Shown: one piece after another, positions 25,052 through 34,330 of the stretch
Layout: each line of letters opens with the position of its first letter
Position numbering within the stretch: the stretch's first letter is position 1
NCBI GenBank assembly: GCA_900542285.1
Contig: UQNF01000002.1
Coordinates: 23,090-87,089, forward strand
Source of the DNA: an uncultured Clostridium sp.
GTDB taxonomy: Bacteria > Bacillota > Clostridia > Christensenellales > CAG-138
Length of the DNA stretch: 64,000 nt
Direction: 5' to 3'
Notes under the pieces: model-generated
Seen by the model: the letters and a program-made list of their open reading frames with translations, nothing else
Database searches by the model: none
Told to the model about the DNA's origin: nothing
Made by a program: the position numbers and the translations under genes

Positions 25052-28000
25052 TTACCCTTTGTTCCTACAAATACTTTGCCTGCGAAAATGCAGATTCGGC
25101 AAAACAACGGCGATTTCTTCGGTATCGTCCTCACCCTTCCATGCAACTATGAAACGAATGTCCGCAGAATAAGGATGGTACCCCCTGCCTTCCAAGCCTT
25201 GAAGTGTGTCAATACACGCCTTCGAAAGCTTTGCGATTGGCACCCCTCTGCCGTTTAACTCAGTATAAAGAAATGCATCTTTTATTGACAGTTCTGCTCC
25301 GCTTCGGAGTTGGAGAACAGTTCTCTTCTTGTCTTTGAAGAAATCAAGAACAACATCCCTATGGGCCAGCTGCAGAGATATCTCTGCGGGCTCATCGTAT
25401 ACATGACTATCCTCTTTATGCATTACGCCCGGGATATCGAAAGAAGAAAACAGCCTTGTATTGCAGTGAATATAGAGCTCATTTTTCGCTCGTGTCATGC
25501 CTACATAAATTTTTCGTTTTTCTTCATCGGCTGCAGCGGTATTTCCGTTAAGCATCATATATACAGAATCAAACTCACGCCCTTTTGCCTTGTGAATGGT
25601 CGACACATAAACCGTCTCGCCCTCATCATCATAAAAATCCTCGTAGCAGGATTCATTTATGAACTCTTCAAGATCGGTGCGATACTTTGTTGGGTTTGTT
25701 GCTTCAAAATCGCGTATCAGATTAACGCATATCTCATAGCAGGTGCTTCCGGCATAAGTATCATACAGCTGCTTCTTCGCTCTTTGCCAAAGTTCATCCG
25801 AAATTACCGGAGTTCTTAGCGTGCGGTCTATCTGCTTCAAGAAAAAGCGTATTTCGGCCAAGTTATAGAGACGAAATCCATCAAGAGATTGGATAAGCTT
25901 GGCTCGAACCCTGTTCTTTGTCAACAGACCCAACAATTGCAGCGCCTCGTCATTTGTGTTTGTAAGAACACAGCATCTGGCATTGCCGCGCGTGCTAATA
26001 ATTTGATCGACCACTGCCGCTTCCATATGCTTTCCGCAATGGTGGGTAATGATAACCGTTCCTGCGTCACTTTCAACCGCTTCGATAGGTGTTGATTTCA
26101 TGCGGTCTTTGATGGATGACACAAATGCATTGCCAAGCGAGATGATCGCAGACTTGCTGCGATAATTCTCCGTCATTTCATATTTGACAGCGCCATATTC
26201 TTCGATCAAAGTCCTCATATGTCTTGAGTTCGATCCGCGGAATTCATAGATATTCTGATCATCATCTCCGACAGCTATCAAGCGCATATCGTCATTGTTT
26301 TGCATCAAAGCGCGCACCAAATCGAATTCATCGTCATCCATGTCCTGCGCTTCATCGATCACAAGAACGCTCTTTGTGATTTTCCCTTGCTCGACCTCTC
26401 CGTTACGAATCAATTCGGCAGCATTTCTGACGACATTGTCAACGCCCTCCAAACTGCCGATTTTCCCGAGAAGGTCAAAGCAATAGGAGTGAAAGGTCTT
26501 GATCTCTACAAAATTTGCGGCATTGCCTATAAGTGAGACGAGGCGTTTCTTGAACTCGGTAGCAGCTGCGCGCGAGAATGTCAGCATCAAAAGCTGCTCG
26601 TGCTTGACATCCTCAAGCAGCAGCAAAGCCGCCAGTTTATGAACAAGCACACGCGTTTTTCCGCTTCCGGGGCCGGCAGCCACTACGATATACTTTGAAT
26701 CCGCATCGTTGATGATTTGGTATTGAACATCGGAAAGCTCTCCAAACAACCGGTTATACTTGCCCGGAGTAATATTTCGGTCGATATCTTTGGCGCGTTC
26801 TCCCTTGAAATACTTGGAGATAAACTTTCGGAAATCCATCTGAAAATAATCCTGAACAAACTGAAGTGCGGCATCATAATCGCGCACCATAAGATTTGCA
26901 TATTCACCAACGATATGGATCTGACGAATCTTCTGCTTGTAGAACTCATCCAGAAAGCGATAATCATCAACCTTATACTTGATTCGGTTATCGGTTATAA
27001 GACGCTTTATCTCCATGCCGTTATAAAGAACGAGAAACCCTCCTTCAAGTTTCAGTGCGCCAATCTTCGACAGATACAGCAGTGCGTCCTCCACATCCGA
27101 CAGAGAAGCTTCATATGCAGAGGTGTTCATATTGGGCATTGCTTTGTATTCGCTGTACAGTCCCACAAGGGAAAAAAGCACAGGCTTTTCCTCTCTGTCA
27201 GTTGCGGCAAGTTCACCGGCTTTTGAGTAGAGCACATCAAGAATAAACCGGCACAAATCAATTCTAAGCCGATATTTTTCGACCAGCTTTCCGATATCAA
27301 GCAAGGGTATAAGCCTTACTGTCTTAGATGCGCCATATTGGGACTTGCCCACATAGTTCTTAATCGTATGATAGTATATCAATGTGAGGAGACTCTTAAC
27401 GCTGGACGCGGCAATACCTTCGGCATGAGCTAACTCATTCAGCTCTTTTAGGTTGAAGTCGCAGCCGTCTGACGTAAGCTGCGATAGAAGGAATTTTTCC
27501 AGTTTTGCAAAGCGATCCAGTATCAAAGAAGATTTGTATTCTGTGTCTGATGCAAGAATGTATGCGGACATATCCTGCGTATCTGCCAAAAGCCCTTCTT
27601 GTCGCATTAGGTTAACAGCGTTAATGACTTCTTCTTTCGTCATTCCAAGTGTATCCGCTAGATAGTCTACTCTGGACTCGGCATCATCATTGCCGGCGTC
27701 GGTAATGCTCCTGGAGGAAATAAGAGATTTAATGATGCGCTTTGCGTTTTTGCGCTGATCTTCCGAAAACAGTGCCGACTGATCAATGCGAAAAGACGCT
27801 TCACGCATATCCTTTGCCAAAATACTTGTTGCATACACATGGGGCATATTTCTTCCGCGCTTAACATATCCTGCGCTTTCCAGTGCGGAAACAGCGGTTT
27901 TTACGCGGGTTTCAATTTCGCTGACGGAATCATCCCACCCCGCCTGCCGCGCAATTTCCAAAGGCGAGCAGCATACGCTTGTGCGCGATTTCGTTAAGTC

Positions 28001-29872
28001 CTTTATCGCTTTCCACACCTGCTGTATCTCACTTATACTTAGCTTGGTTTGGTTGAGCAGGATGAAATGCTTGTCCAAGTCGCTGTCGTTATAAAGCACA
28101 TAACACTCTGCCTGCATATCGGGATCACGCCCTGCGCGTCCGGCTTCTTGCACATAGTCTTCCAGCGAACTTGAAATATCGTAGTGAACTACCAGCTTAA
28201 CATCCTTTTTGTCTACACCCATGCCGAAAGCGGACGTTGCAACTATGACTTTCACCTCATTTCGACTGAAAGCCTCTTGGGTTGTTATTTTATCGTTCGG
28301 ATCCATTTTCCCGTTGAACGGCCTTGCAGGGAAACCATCACTTGTCAATTTCTCAGCGATTTCCCGAGTGCGTCTTGTTCTGGAAACATAGACGATCGTT
28401 GGGCAATCCTTCTGCGCAATGAGGTTGCGGAGCGCACTGTATTTTTCTTCATCGGTTTCCTTGTACAGAACCGTGTAATGCAGGTTTTCGCGCGTTGCCG
28501 TGGAAGCAAAGAGCTCAAGATCCAAATCCAGCTTTTGCTTAAAGTAATCGCGGATATCACTGATTACTTTTTGCTTTGCTGTTGCCGTAAAACATGATAC
28601 AGGTATTGGCTTTTTAGCGATCTTTTTCTTCTGCAATTCCCGAATAAAATCACCGATGTACAAATAATCGACGCGAAAATCCTGCCCCCATGCGGAGAAA
28701 CAATGCGCTTCATCGATCACGAAACGGACGATATTCCGCGAAACCAAAATTCTTTCTATCGTGCGTGAACGCAATTGCTCGGGTGAAATATACATCAGTG
28801 TTGCGGATCCATTCTTGACTCGTTCCAGCGCATCCGCTCGTTCAATCGGATTAAGAAGACCGTTGACCGTTACAGCCTCCGTGATGCCGATACTGTTCAG
28901 ATTGTCCACCTGATCTTTCATCAGGGATTGCAGCGGCGAGATAACAACCGTCAATCCATGAGCTGCTCTTCCTGCCATAAGCGCAGGGAGTTGAAAAGTT
29001 AAAGACTTTCCTCCGCCCGTCGGGAAAACCGCAAGCAATGATTTGCCTTCTGCCGCTGCTTGCACCGCCTTCTCCTGAAGCGGCTCGCCATTAAATGTTC
29101 TGAAACTGTCATAGCCAAAAATCCGCTTTAGATTGACGTGAATGTTAAGCGCATTTTTGCAATACACACACCCTTCTGCGCATGGGGTATTGCGGAGATA
29201 TTTGATTACGTTTTCGATCTTTGGATAGTTCCGCAGGAGCCACGGCGGCGTAATAGAATAAAAGTCATCTGCTCCTATAAGTGCGAGGGCGTATGCAAGT
29301 TCAACCGGGTAGTGACGAATCAAAGGAAGAATATCCGCTTTTTCACATATCTTCCCTGCATATGCGCTGCGGATCAGATCCTGCACATTTGAATTGCACG
29401 GTTTGAAATTCAAATATTCAAAAAAACCGGTGAATTCGGGATAACCGTACAACAGGCAGCAGAAGATCCGCTGAACCTTTGCTGGCAGCGCAAAAAAAGC
29501 ATTGACTTCATCATAAAAAAGATTTGCGGCCTTTTTGCAATCATTTACAGGATTATTAAGCTCTTCTGTTTGGAGCTTGTCGTCTTTCAGCAGGGCGTGG
29601 TATGGACGCTTTGGAAACAAAAGCGGTGACAGATAGAGCGTGTCAATTACTCCGACATTTATCTCCTTGCCAATAGCGGCTTGAATGTACTTCAAATCAT
29701 GGTAAATGATATTATGACCGCAAACAAATTCCGCTCCGAAAATAAACCGGATGAAATCACTAATGGAAGCGGAGTGAAAATAAGTCCTATTATTTCGTAC
29801 CGCGCCAAGATCATGTATCTTCTTATCCTCAACACCGATCTCGGCGTCAATAAATACAACGGACTTTGCCAT
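25052..29872 (-). CDS. DEDD exonuclease - RecQ helicase - UvrD/Rep helicase fusion
   Basis: 1606 residues. An N-terminal DnaQ-like part has VVFIDAEIG (D9, E11), CGHNIIYHDLK (H53, N54, D59) and YHALLKDD. A Cys cluster (C231, C235, C238) precedes a RecQ superfamily-2 helicase: Walker A FPTGGGKS at ~283-290, DEAH at 387-390, and the arginine-finger region VQEAGRAGRDPD. A winged-helix-like middle follows. From ~1050 a UvrD/Rep superfamily-1 helicase begins, with VVAAGPGSGKTRVL, VLVIDEAQDMDDDEFD, a GDDDQNIYEFRG motif and STIHKAKGREFDSVYMML. A nuclease and two helicases of opposite type in one chain suggest DNA-end processing or defence; the function is not proven. A GGAGG site precedes the ATG. 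No partner genes adjoin. Confidence 0.9.
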   Translation of the reverse strand: MAKSVVFIDAEIGVEDKKIHDLGAVRNNRTYFHSASISDFIRFIFGAEFVCGHNIIYHDLKYIQAAIGKEINVGVIDTLYLSPLLFPKRPYHALLKDDKLQTEELNNPVNDCKKAANLFYDEVNAFFALPAKVQRIFCCLLYGYPEFTGFFEYLNFKPCNSNVQDLIRSAYAGKICEKADILPLIRHYPVELAYALALIGADDFYSITPPWLLRNYPKIENVIKYLRNTPCAEGCVYCKNALNIHVNLKRIFGYDSFRTFNGEPLQEKAVQAAAEGKSLLAVFPTGGGKSLTFQLPALMAGRAAHGLTVVISPLQSLMKDQVDNLNSIGITEAVTVNGLLNPIERADALERVKNGSATLMYISPEQLRSRTIERILVSRNIVRFVIDEAHCFSAWGQDFRVDYLYIGDFIRELQKKKIAKKPIPVSCFTATAKQKVISDIRDYFKQKLDLDLELFASTATRENLHYTVLYKETDEEKYSALRNLIAQKDCPTIVYVSRTRRTREIAEKLTSDGFPARPFNGKMDPNDKITTQEAFSRNEVKVIVATSAFGMGVDKKDVKLVVHYDISSSLEDYVQEAGRAGRDPDMQAECYVLYNDSDLDKHFILLNQTKLSISEIQQVWKAIKDLTKSRTSVCCSPLEIARQAGWDDSVSEIETRVKTAVSALESAGYVKRGRNMPHVYATSILAKDMREASFRIDQSALFSEDQRKNAKRIIKSLISSRSITDAGNDDAESRVDYLADTLGMTKEEVINAVNLMRQEGLLADTQDMSAYILASDTEYKSSLILDRFAKLEKFLLSQLTSDGCDFNLKELNELAHAEGIAASSVKSLLTLIYYHTIKNYVGKSQYGASKTVRLIPLLDIGKLVEKYRLRIDLCRFILDVLYSKAGELAATDREEKPVLFSLVGLYSEYKAMPNMNTSAYEASLSDVEDALLYLSKIGALKLEGGFLVLYNGMEIKRLITDNRIKYKVDDYRFLDEFYKQKIRQIHIVGEYANLMVRDYDAALQFVQDYFQMDFRKFISKYFKGERAKDIDRNITPGKYNRLFGELSDVQYQIINDADSKYIVVAAGPGSGKTRVLVHKLAALLLLEDVKHEQLLMLTFSRAAATEFKKRLVSLIGNAANFVEIKTFHSYCFDLLGKIGSLEGVDNVVRNAAELIRNGEVEQGKITKSVLVIDEAQDMDDDEFDLVRALMQNNDDMRLIAVGDDDQNIYEFRGSNSRHMRTLIEEYGAVKYEMTENYRSKSAIISLGNAFVSSIKDRMKSTPIEAVESDAGTVIITHHCGKHMEAAVVDQIISTRGNARCCVLTNTNDEALQLLGLLTKNRVRAKLIQSLDGFRLYNLAEIRFFLKQIDRTLRTPVISDELWQRAKKQLYDTYAGSTCYEICVNLIRDFEATNPTKYRTDLEEFINESCYEDFYDDEGETVYVSTIHKAKGREFDSVYMMLNGNTAAADEEKRKIYVGMTRAKNELYIHCNTRLFSSFDIPGVMHKEDSHVYDEPAEISLQLAHRDVVLDFFKDKKRTVLQLRSGAELSIKDAFLYTELNGRGVPIAKLSKACIDTLQGLEGRGYHPYSADIRFIVAWKGEDDTEEIAVVLPNLHFRRQSICRNKG

Positions 29873-29940
29873 CTGCCTCCACTCCTTATAAGCTTAAACT
29901 TCCATTCTCCCGATACAATGTATTCGATATGTCCTTTCTA

Positions 29941-30546
29941 TTATCCGGCTCTGCTGAAATGCCTGAACGACAGTATCCCTATCGGGAGAAAATACGCACA
30001 CCAGAATTCGAGAGCAGCCACACTTGCAGCGCCCGTTCCTCCGTCGGCCATGCCGCTGAAAGCGTCCGTCATCGGCATAATAAAGCACCCAAAGAAGAAA
30101 ATGCCATGGATAATCATCAGGTATTTCAGCCATTTGTCCGCCCTGTTATCCGCCTTGATGGTTAGGCCGATAAAGAAAGTCGAAAGGGCCATCATTCCGT
30201 AGCCGAGAAGATCGTAGCTGAAGAGCAGTCCGCCTCTTTTAAAATCCAGTATGGCCATTGCCTGCTCGCCAAGATTGCCAAGCCTGACGGCGGTCGTCTG
30301 AGCAAAGTATACAAGGAATATCAGAACAGCATATATGGCCGCGAAGACCAGTCCGATATTTGCGGCGACCCTATGCCCGTCATCGCTTTCGCTGCAAAAG
30401 CCTGCAGCCATCATTATGTATCCAATCGGAAGCAGCATACACACGAAGTATGACCCGAAGCTAAAATCCAAAAGCAGAAACACGGCAAATACAAGCACCG
30501 CAGCGGATACTGTCAGCGAGCCGAGTTTGGAAAGCAGTCTGTTCAT
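29941..30546 (-). CDS. Hypothetical integral membrane protein
   Basis: 201 residues with about six hydrophobic segments: LTVSAAVLVFAVFLLLDF, YFVCMLLPIGYIMMAAGF, NIGLVFAAIYAVLIFLVYF, LLGYGMMALSTFFIGLTI, YLMIIHGIFFFGCFIM and ALEFWCAYFLPIGIL. I do not recognise the family; the layout resembles small uncharacterised membrane proteins of Clostridia. The ATG at 30546 has AAGGAG eight bases upstream. Its promoter and leader are nearly identical to the cassette at 12.25 kb. It ends 68 bases from the fusion-helicase start, on the same strand. Confidence 0.7.
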   Translation of the reverse strand: MNRLLSKLGSLTVSAAVLVFAVFLLLDFSFGSYFVCMLLPIGYIMMAAGFCSESDDGHRVAANIGLVFAAIYAVLIFLVYFAQTTAVRLGNLGEQAMAILDFKRGGLLFSYDLLGYGMMALSTFFIGLTIKADNRADKWLKYLMIIHGIFFFGCFIMPMTDAFSGMADGGTGAASVAALEFWCAYFLPIGILSFRHFSRAG

Positions 30547-30584
30547 CAAAGGATCTCCTTGGTTTTCGTTTCGACATTTGGTTC

Positions 30585-30613
30585 ATTATATCATGTGAAA
30601 GCCCGACCGTCAA
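30585..30613 (-). promoter_or_regulatory. Sigma-A promoter of the membrane-protein gene (duplicated cassette)
   Basis: Minus strand: -35 TTGACG at 30608-30613, 17-base spacer CGGGCTTTCACAT-containing, -10 TATAAT at 30585-30590, then a leader with AAGGAG and the ATG at 30546. It matches the promoter at 12254-12282 almost base for base. Confidence 0.75.
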
Positions 30614-30762
30614 CGACAGTGAAGGTGTAACCGAAGATATGTTGGCGCGTCGATCATAGCTGACACTGTTTTCCTGCAATAAGTCCTGCGGCAAGCGTAG
30701 ACCGGCGGCTCGGGTATGGGGGTCGCTCCATTGACCGAAAACAATGTGTGCATAAAAGCAAA

Positions 30763-30854
30763 GGGCTGCTGAAAAAGCGTACATCGCTTGGACAGCGGCC
30801 CCATGATATCCGAATATCTGTTGTCATTGTTGTCGGGGCCTAACTCAGCAGCCC
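30763..30854 (-). other. Long-range inverted repeat after the phage module
   Basis: GGGCTGCTGA at 30763-30772 is the exact inverse of TCAGCAGCCC at 30845-30854, with 72 bases between them. The intervening part can fold again (GGGGCC against GGCCCC-like arms). It begins directly after the stop of the last phage-module gene. On the minus strand the distal arm is followed by TTTGCTTTT. It may be a structured 3' end or a terminator. The rest of 30.61-30.86 kb shows no gene. Confidence 0.5.
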
Positions 30855-30860
30855 CAATGG

Positions 30861-31043
30861 TTATTTCGTGCCTATCGCCGCCTCAAGCAGTGTTCTAAGC
30901 TCCCTCAGCTCGTCCGCAAGGAGCTTGAAATTCTGATTCAGGCAGTTCTCGTTGGCTTTGACATCGGCTTCGTAATCGAGCCTGTCAATGCCTTCCTCCC
31001 TGCCGGAGGGCAGGGCAACATAGTAAAGTGCTCTCATCTCCAT
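30861..31043 (-). CDS. Small protein at the end of the phage module
   Basis: 60 residues, start taken at 31043 because GAGGAG lies nine bases upstream (the ATG at 31052 abuts that site). The sequence (MEMRALYYVALPSGREEGID, then ENCLNQNFKLLADELRELRT) ends in a predicted coiled-coil helix. I do not recognise it. It closely follows the tail-protein gene and is co-oriented with the module, so it is likely a minor structural or chaperone-like protein. Confidence 0.6.
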   Translation of the reverse strand: MEMRALYYVALPSGREEGIDRLDYEADVKANENCLNQNFKLLADELRELRTLLEAAIGTK

Positions 31044-31070
31044 ATCCGTCATCTCCTCATAGCGATATTG

Positions 31071-32483
31071 TCATTCCGTTCCGCACCGTTCGCTTATCAG
31101 AAGCTCCAGTCCGCCGACAAGCTCCAGCGCACCGCCCTCATCGTTGGAAATGACGAGCTGTATCGTCCTTCCCTCGTCCGCAAGGGGTATCTCCAGCACC
31201 TCTTCCTCGCCCGACGGCATACGGCGGTTGTAGGTGTTCAGGTGAACGCCCGAAAGCGTCGTGACATTCACCTTTCCGCCGCTGCCCCTAAGATAAAGCT
31301 TTCGGAGGCTCTTTATCGTACCCTTGTCGCCAAGATCGGTCAGCGGCGTCGTCCAGTAGGCGTCTATCATCTCGCCGTCATAGCTGTAGCCGATACCGAA
31401 CCGATAGATGTATCCGCTGCCGTTTGTAAACAGCAGCCAGCCGTTGACGCTTGCCATGCAGCCGATGGAAAAGCCCCGGTGCAGAAGGTACTTCCTTTCA
31501 AGGATATCGTATTCCACCAGCATATCCTCCCTGCCTTGACGGATGTTGAAATAGAGCTTGTCGCCGACGGTCACGACATGGGACGAAACGATCAGCGCGT
31601 CCCTCATTAGCTTCTTTATCCTGAAGATATCCGCGCTGGGCCTTGCGGTGACGCCGTTATAATAGTAAAGTCCGCTGCTCGTCAGGAAGAACAGCACGTC
31701 ACCGTACGCTGCTATGGCGTGCTGCCTTGCGGAGCGGTAGCTGGCGTCGATATGCTCGATCGTGAAATTGGACGGTCGATCACCTATGAGCCTGAATAGG
31801 CTGCTGCGCTTGAAGATTAGAAGCTGGTTTGACAGCGCCGCTATTCCGATGATTGGGTCGCCTCCCGATGTTCCTACCTCCGCATGGCCGCCCTCCACGG
31901 CAGGGGAGGCTTCGATATAGCCCCAGTTGTCGATGCTCCGTCCGTCCCCGGGCAGTACGGAATAGTAGAGTCTGTTAGGATTTTCGCCGTCCCCGGCGGC
32001 AAAGAGCCTGCCGCGGTACATGGCGAGATAGGAAATGGGCATATCGGAGCAGCCCTCCTCAGAGCCGAACTGGGATACGCTTTCGCCGTCGTATTTTATC
32101 AGCGGATGGATGCCGTCGGCGATAATAAGGCAGTCGGCGGTGCCTATTTGTGCCATAACGGAATCGAACTCAGCTCCGCTCAAGCTTCCCTGTATCGTGT
32201 AAAGGCTTTGCCAGCTCATGTCCTTGTAGGCGTAAACTGTGCTGCCTGCGATAACGACAGGGTATTGCGCCGTGCTGCTGCGGTAGTAGGTCAGGTGCCG
32301 TATCCTGTCCGTGCCGGGTATGGGGTCGGGGAGCAGCTTAATAAAACCGTGCGCAAGGCTCAGCCTTCCGCCGTCGGTGGAAACGTTTGCTGCGTCGGGC
32401 GAGCAGGAAGGGGAGATACGGTTCTCGTCCATGCTCTGGTCAAGCCCTGAAAATCCGTCAATCCTGTATCGTTTAAGTGCCAT
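31071..32483 (-). CDS. Phage tail protein, beta-propeller-like (short-tailed phage type)
   Basis: 470 residues. It opens with RYRIDGFSGLDQSMDENRIS and SPDAANVSTDGGRLSLAHGF, the kind of beginning seen in podovirus tail tubular/stabilisation proteins (SPD-x-A-x-N followed by a G-rich strand). The body holds recurring short strands with aromatic residues (GRLFAAGDGENPNRLYYSVL, GDVLFFLTSSGLYYYNGV) suggesting a beta-propeller. It would sit below the tail adaptor and contact the injection machinery. RBS GAGGTGA. It follows the adaptor gene by eight bases. The assignment is by pattern and context. Confidence 0.65.
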   Translation of the reverse strand: MALKRYRIDGFSGLDQSMDENRISPSCSPDAANVSTDGGRLSLAHGFIKLLPDPIPGTDRIRHLTYYRSSTAQYPVVIAGSTVYAYKDMSWQSLYTIQGSLSGAEFDSVMAQIGTADCLIIADGIHPLIKYDGESVSQFGSEEGCSDMPISYLAMYRGRLFAAGDGENPNRLYYSVLPGDGRSIDNWGYIEASPAVEGGHAEVGTSGGDPIIGIAALSNQLLIFKRSSLFRLIGDRPSNFTIEHIDASYRSARQHAIAAYGDVLFFLTSSGLYYYNGVTARPSADIFRIKKLMRDALIVSSHVVTVGDKLYFNIRQGREDMLVEYDILERKYLLHRGFSIGCMASVNGWLLFTNGSGYIYRFGIGYSYDGEMIDAYWTTPLTDLGDKGTIKSLRKLYLRGSGGKVNVTTLSGVHLNTYNRRMPSGEEEVLEIPLADEGRTIQLVISNDEGGALELVGGLELLISERCGTE

Positions 32484-32491
32484 GATTCACC

Positions 32492-33031
32492 TCAGAATTT
32501 ATTGATTATGCGGTACGAATCCTCCGCTCCGCGCTGTATTCTCAGCTGCGATTTGGCGTTCTCGAACATGGAAAGGTAGATGTTTCCGCCCCTCTGGGAG
32601 TTCACGTCGCCCACGAGTCTTTCGCGCCCGACTACATAGGTGACTATAAGCCCCTGAACGCCCTGGTCAAGCTCGCATTCGTCCGAGCTTCGCATTAGCT
32701 TTTTGGGCTGACAGCGGTAGGTGATGAGCGCAGGTGAGTTGTAGGGAAGCAGTATTCTGTCGCTGTTGTCGCCGCTCCCGAAGGGGACGCAGTGTCCCTG
32801 CTGCACCACCCTCAGCACCTTGACGCAGACCCTTGGCAGGCTTGACAGGGTGATAACGCCGCCGTCGGCAGGCACGGTATCGGTCCTGTAAAAGCCTATC
32901 GCGTCCGCAAGCTCCTGCTGCGCCTGGTTGGCGTAGAGCGAAAATCGTATCCGGCATTCGGAAACGTTCGCGGCGTCGCTGCTCCGTCCGAGCTGTGTCA
33001 GCGCGGAAACCGTGATTTCGTTAAGATTCAT
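32492..33031 (-). CDS. Putative phage tail adaptor / head-tail connector
   Basis: 179 residues. It begins NLNEITVSALTQLGRSSDAA and SECRIRFSLYANQAQQELAD, a helical start like gp4/gp6-type adaptors, followed by beta-rich parts (DTVPADGGVITLSSLPRVCV, then VLRVVQQG) and YRCQPKKLMRSSDECELDQG. In short-tailed phages such a ring protein joins the portal to the tail. No portal gene is present in the module. GGGAGGAG precedes the start. Confidence 0.6.
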   Translation of the reverse strand: MNLNEITVSALTQLGRSSDAANVSECRIRFSLYANQAQQELADAIGFYRTDTVPADGGVITLSSLPRVCVKVLRVVQQGHCVPFGSGDNSDRILLPYNSPALITYRCQPKKLMRSSDECELDQGVQGLIVTYVVGRERLVGDVNSQRGGNIYLSMFENAKSQLRIQRGAEDSYRIINKF

Positions 33032-33045
33032 CTTTGCTCCTCCCT

Positions 33046-33258
33046 TCAGCCGAGCCTCGCTCCGCTGCCGCAGGTGAAACGGCGATAGCGGCTTTCACTC
33101 AGCATTCGCTCCGCCTCGCCGGCCCTTATCAGCTCCGCAAGCGCTTCCGGCACTTCAACGGGTACGCCGCGCTCGATCCTGTAGTTTACGGAATTGATGC
33201 AGCCCTCCCAGGGGAGGTTATCCCGTGTTCTTTCCAATGTGATGGTTACTTTTTCCAT
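33046..33258 (-). CDS. Small phage-module protein of unknown role
   Basis: 70 residues: MEKVTITLERTRDNLPWEGC, then INSVNYRIERGVPVEVPEAL and IRAGEAERML. The V-x-V-PE-x-x-A/E-L-I-R-x-A/G-E pattern resembles small proteins encoded between head and tail genes in phages of Bacillota. Function unknown. AAAGGAAG precedes the start. It ends 14 bases before the adaptor start, so the two are probably co-transcribed. It is divergent from the EamA transporter gene, with a 102-base gap. Confidence 0.6.
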   Translation of the reverse strand: MEKVTITLERTRDNLPWEGCINSVNYRIERGVPVEVPEALAELIRAGEAERMLSESRYRRFTCGSGARLG

Positions 33259-33284
33259 TTTTTCTTCCTTTCATTTTCTCATTG

Positions 33285-33313
33285 TTGAACTTTGTCACGG
33301 CTTGATGTAAAAT
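33285..33313 (+). promoter_or_regulatory. Sigma-A promoter of the EamA transporter gene
   Basis: -35 TTGAAC at 33285-33290, 17-base spacer, -10 TAAAAT at 33308-33313. An AAGGAG site at 33348-33353 lies seven bases before the ATG at 33361. The gene therefore has its own expression signals inside the phage module. Confidence 0.6.
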
Positions 33314-33360
33314 AGGGGACGCCTGCCCAAGGCCTTTATTTCCCTATAAGGAGCATATAA

Positions 33361-34329
33361 ATGAGACGCAAGACCCTGATAGGCGTGCTCTGTGTAGTCC
33401 TCGCCTCCATGTGCTACGGCATAACGCCCATCCTCTCCAATGCCGCTCTCCGCGGCGGCCTGCCTGCGGATTTCGTCCTCCGCGTGTTCGGCGAAGGGGC
33501 CGTTTCCGTCATGGCAGCGGATGCGAGCCGTGCCATGAGCAATGAAAGCGTCGTCGGCATCAGCATGGGCATTGCCTGCGTGCTTTCGGCTGCGGTATGC
33601 CTTATCGGCGGCAGACGCCTCCGCGTCAGCGGCAAACAGACATGGCAGCTCCTCGTCATGGGCGGCGGCGCATTTGCGGTCACCTGCCTGCTCATCTCCT
33701 TTGCGTATAATTTCATACCGGCAGGCATGGCGATAGTGCTGCATTTTACCTATCCGGTATTCGTGCTGCTTGCGTCCCTGCTCTTCTTCGGGGAAAGGGT
33801 CACGCCGCTCAGGCTCTGCTCGCTCGCCGCCGCGATAGCAGGCATCGTGCTTATGTCGGTCGGCAGCTTCGGCGGCAGCATAAAGCCCATAGGCATCATT
33901 CTCGCCCTGATATCGGGCATGACCTATGCCGCATACTTTCTCGCCGGCAAAAACGCCTCCTATTCGGAGCTTGATACCCCCATATCCAACACCTATATCA
34001 CCGGCGCTGCCTGCGTTGTATGCATCGCCGCAGGGCTTTGCGGAGGGAGGTTCTCCGTTCCGTCCGATTGGTTCATGTGGGTGATACTCGTGCTGGAGGC
34101 GCTCCTCGGCTATGTCATCGGCCTGCAGCTCCTGCTGAAGGGGGTGCGGCTCATAGGCTCCTCCGCCGCGTCCGCACTCAACACCTTGGAACCGGCCTTC
34201 GCTTCGATAACAAGCATGATAGTCTTCGGCGAAACGATGGGTCTTTTGAAGGGTTCGGGCGTTGTTCTTGTGCTCTTGGCGGCGCTTGCAAGCATTCTTG
34301 CGCTCAGAAAGAGCGGCGCAGAGGCGTGA
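33361..34329 (+). CDS. EamA/DMT-superfamily transporter
   Basis: 322 residues with ten predicted membrane helices in two EamA repeats: the first starts LIGVLCVVLASMCYGITPIL and ends at FVLLASLLFFGERVTPLRLC, the second starts PIGIILALISGMTYAAYFLA and ends at SITSMIVFGETMGLLKGSGV. The FFGERVTP and VFGETMG ends of each repeat are family hallmarks. Members export or import amino acids, nucleotide sugars or other metabolites; the substrate is unknown. It has its own promoter, lies on the opposite strand to the phage genes around it, and its stop is one base from the endolysin stop. It looks like cargo or an insertion. Confidence 0.88.
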   Translation: MRRKTLIGVLCVVLASMCYGITPILSNAALRGGLPADFVLRVFGEGAVSVMAADASRAMSNESVVGISMGIACVLSAAVCLIGGRRLRVSGKQTWQLLVMGGGAFAVTCLLISFAYNFIPAGMAIVLHFTYPVFVLLASLLFFGERVTPLRLCSLAAAIAGIVLMSVGSFGGSIKPIGIILALISGMTYAAYFLAGKNASYSELDTPISNTYITGAACVVCIAAGLCGGRFSVPSDWFMWVILVLEALLGYVIGLQLLLKGVRLIGSSAASALNTLEPAFASITSMIVFGETMGLLKGSGVVLVLLAALASILALRKSGAEA

Positions 34330-34330
34330 T

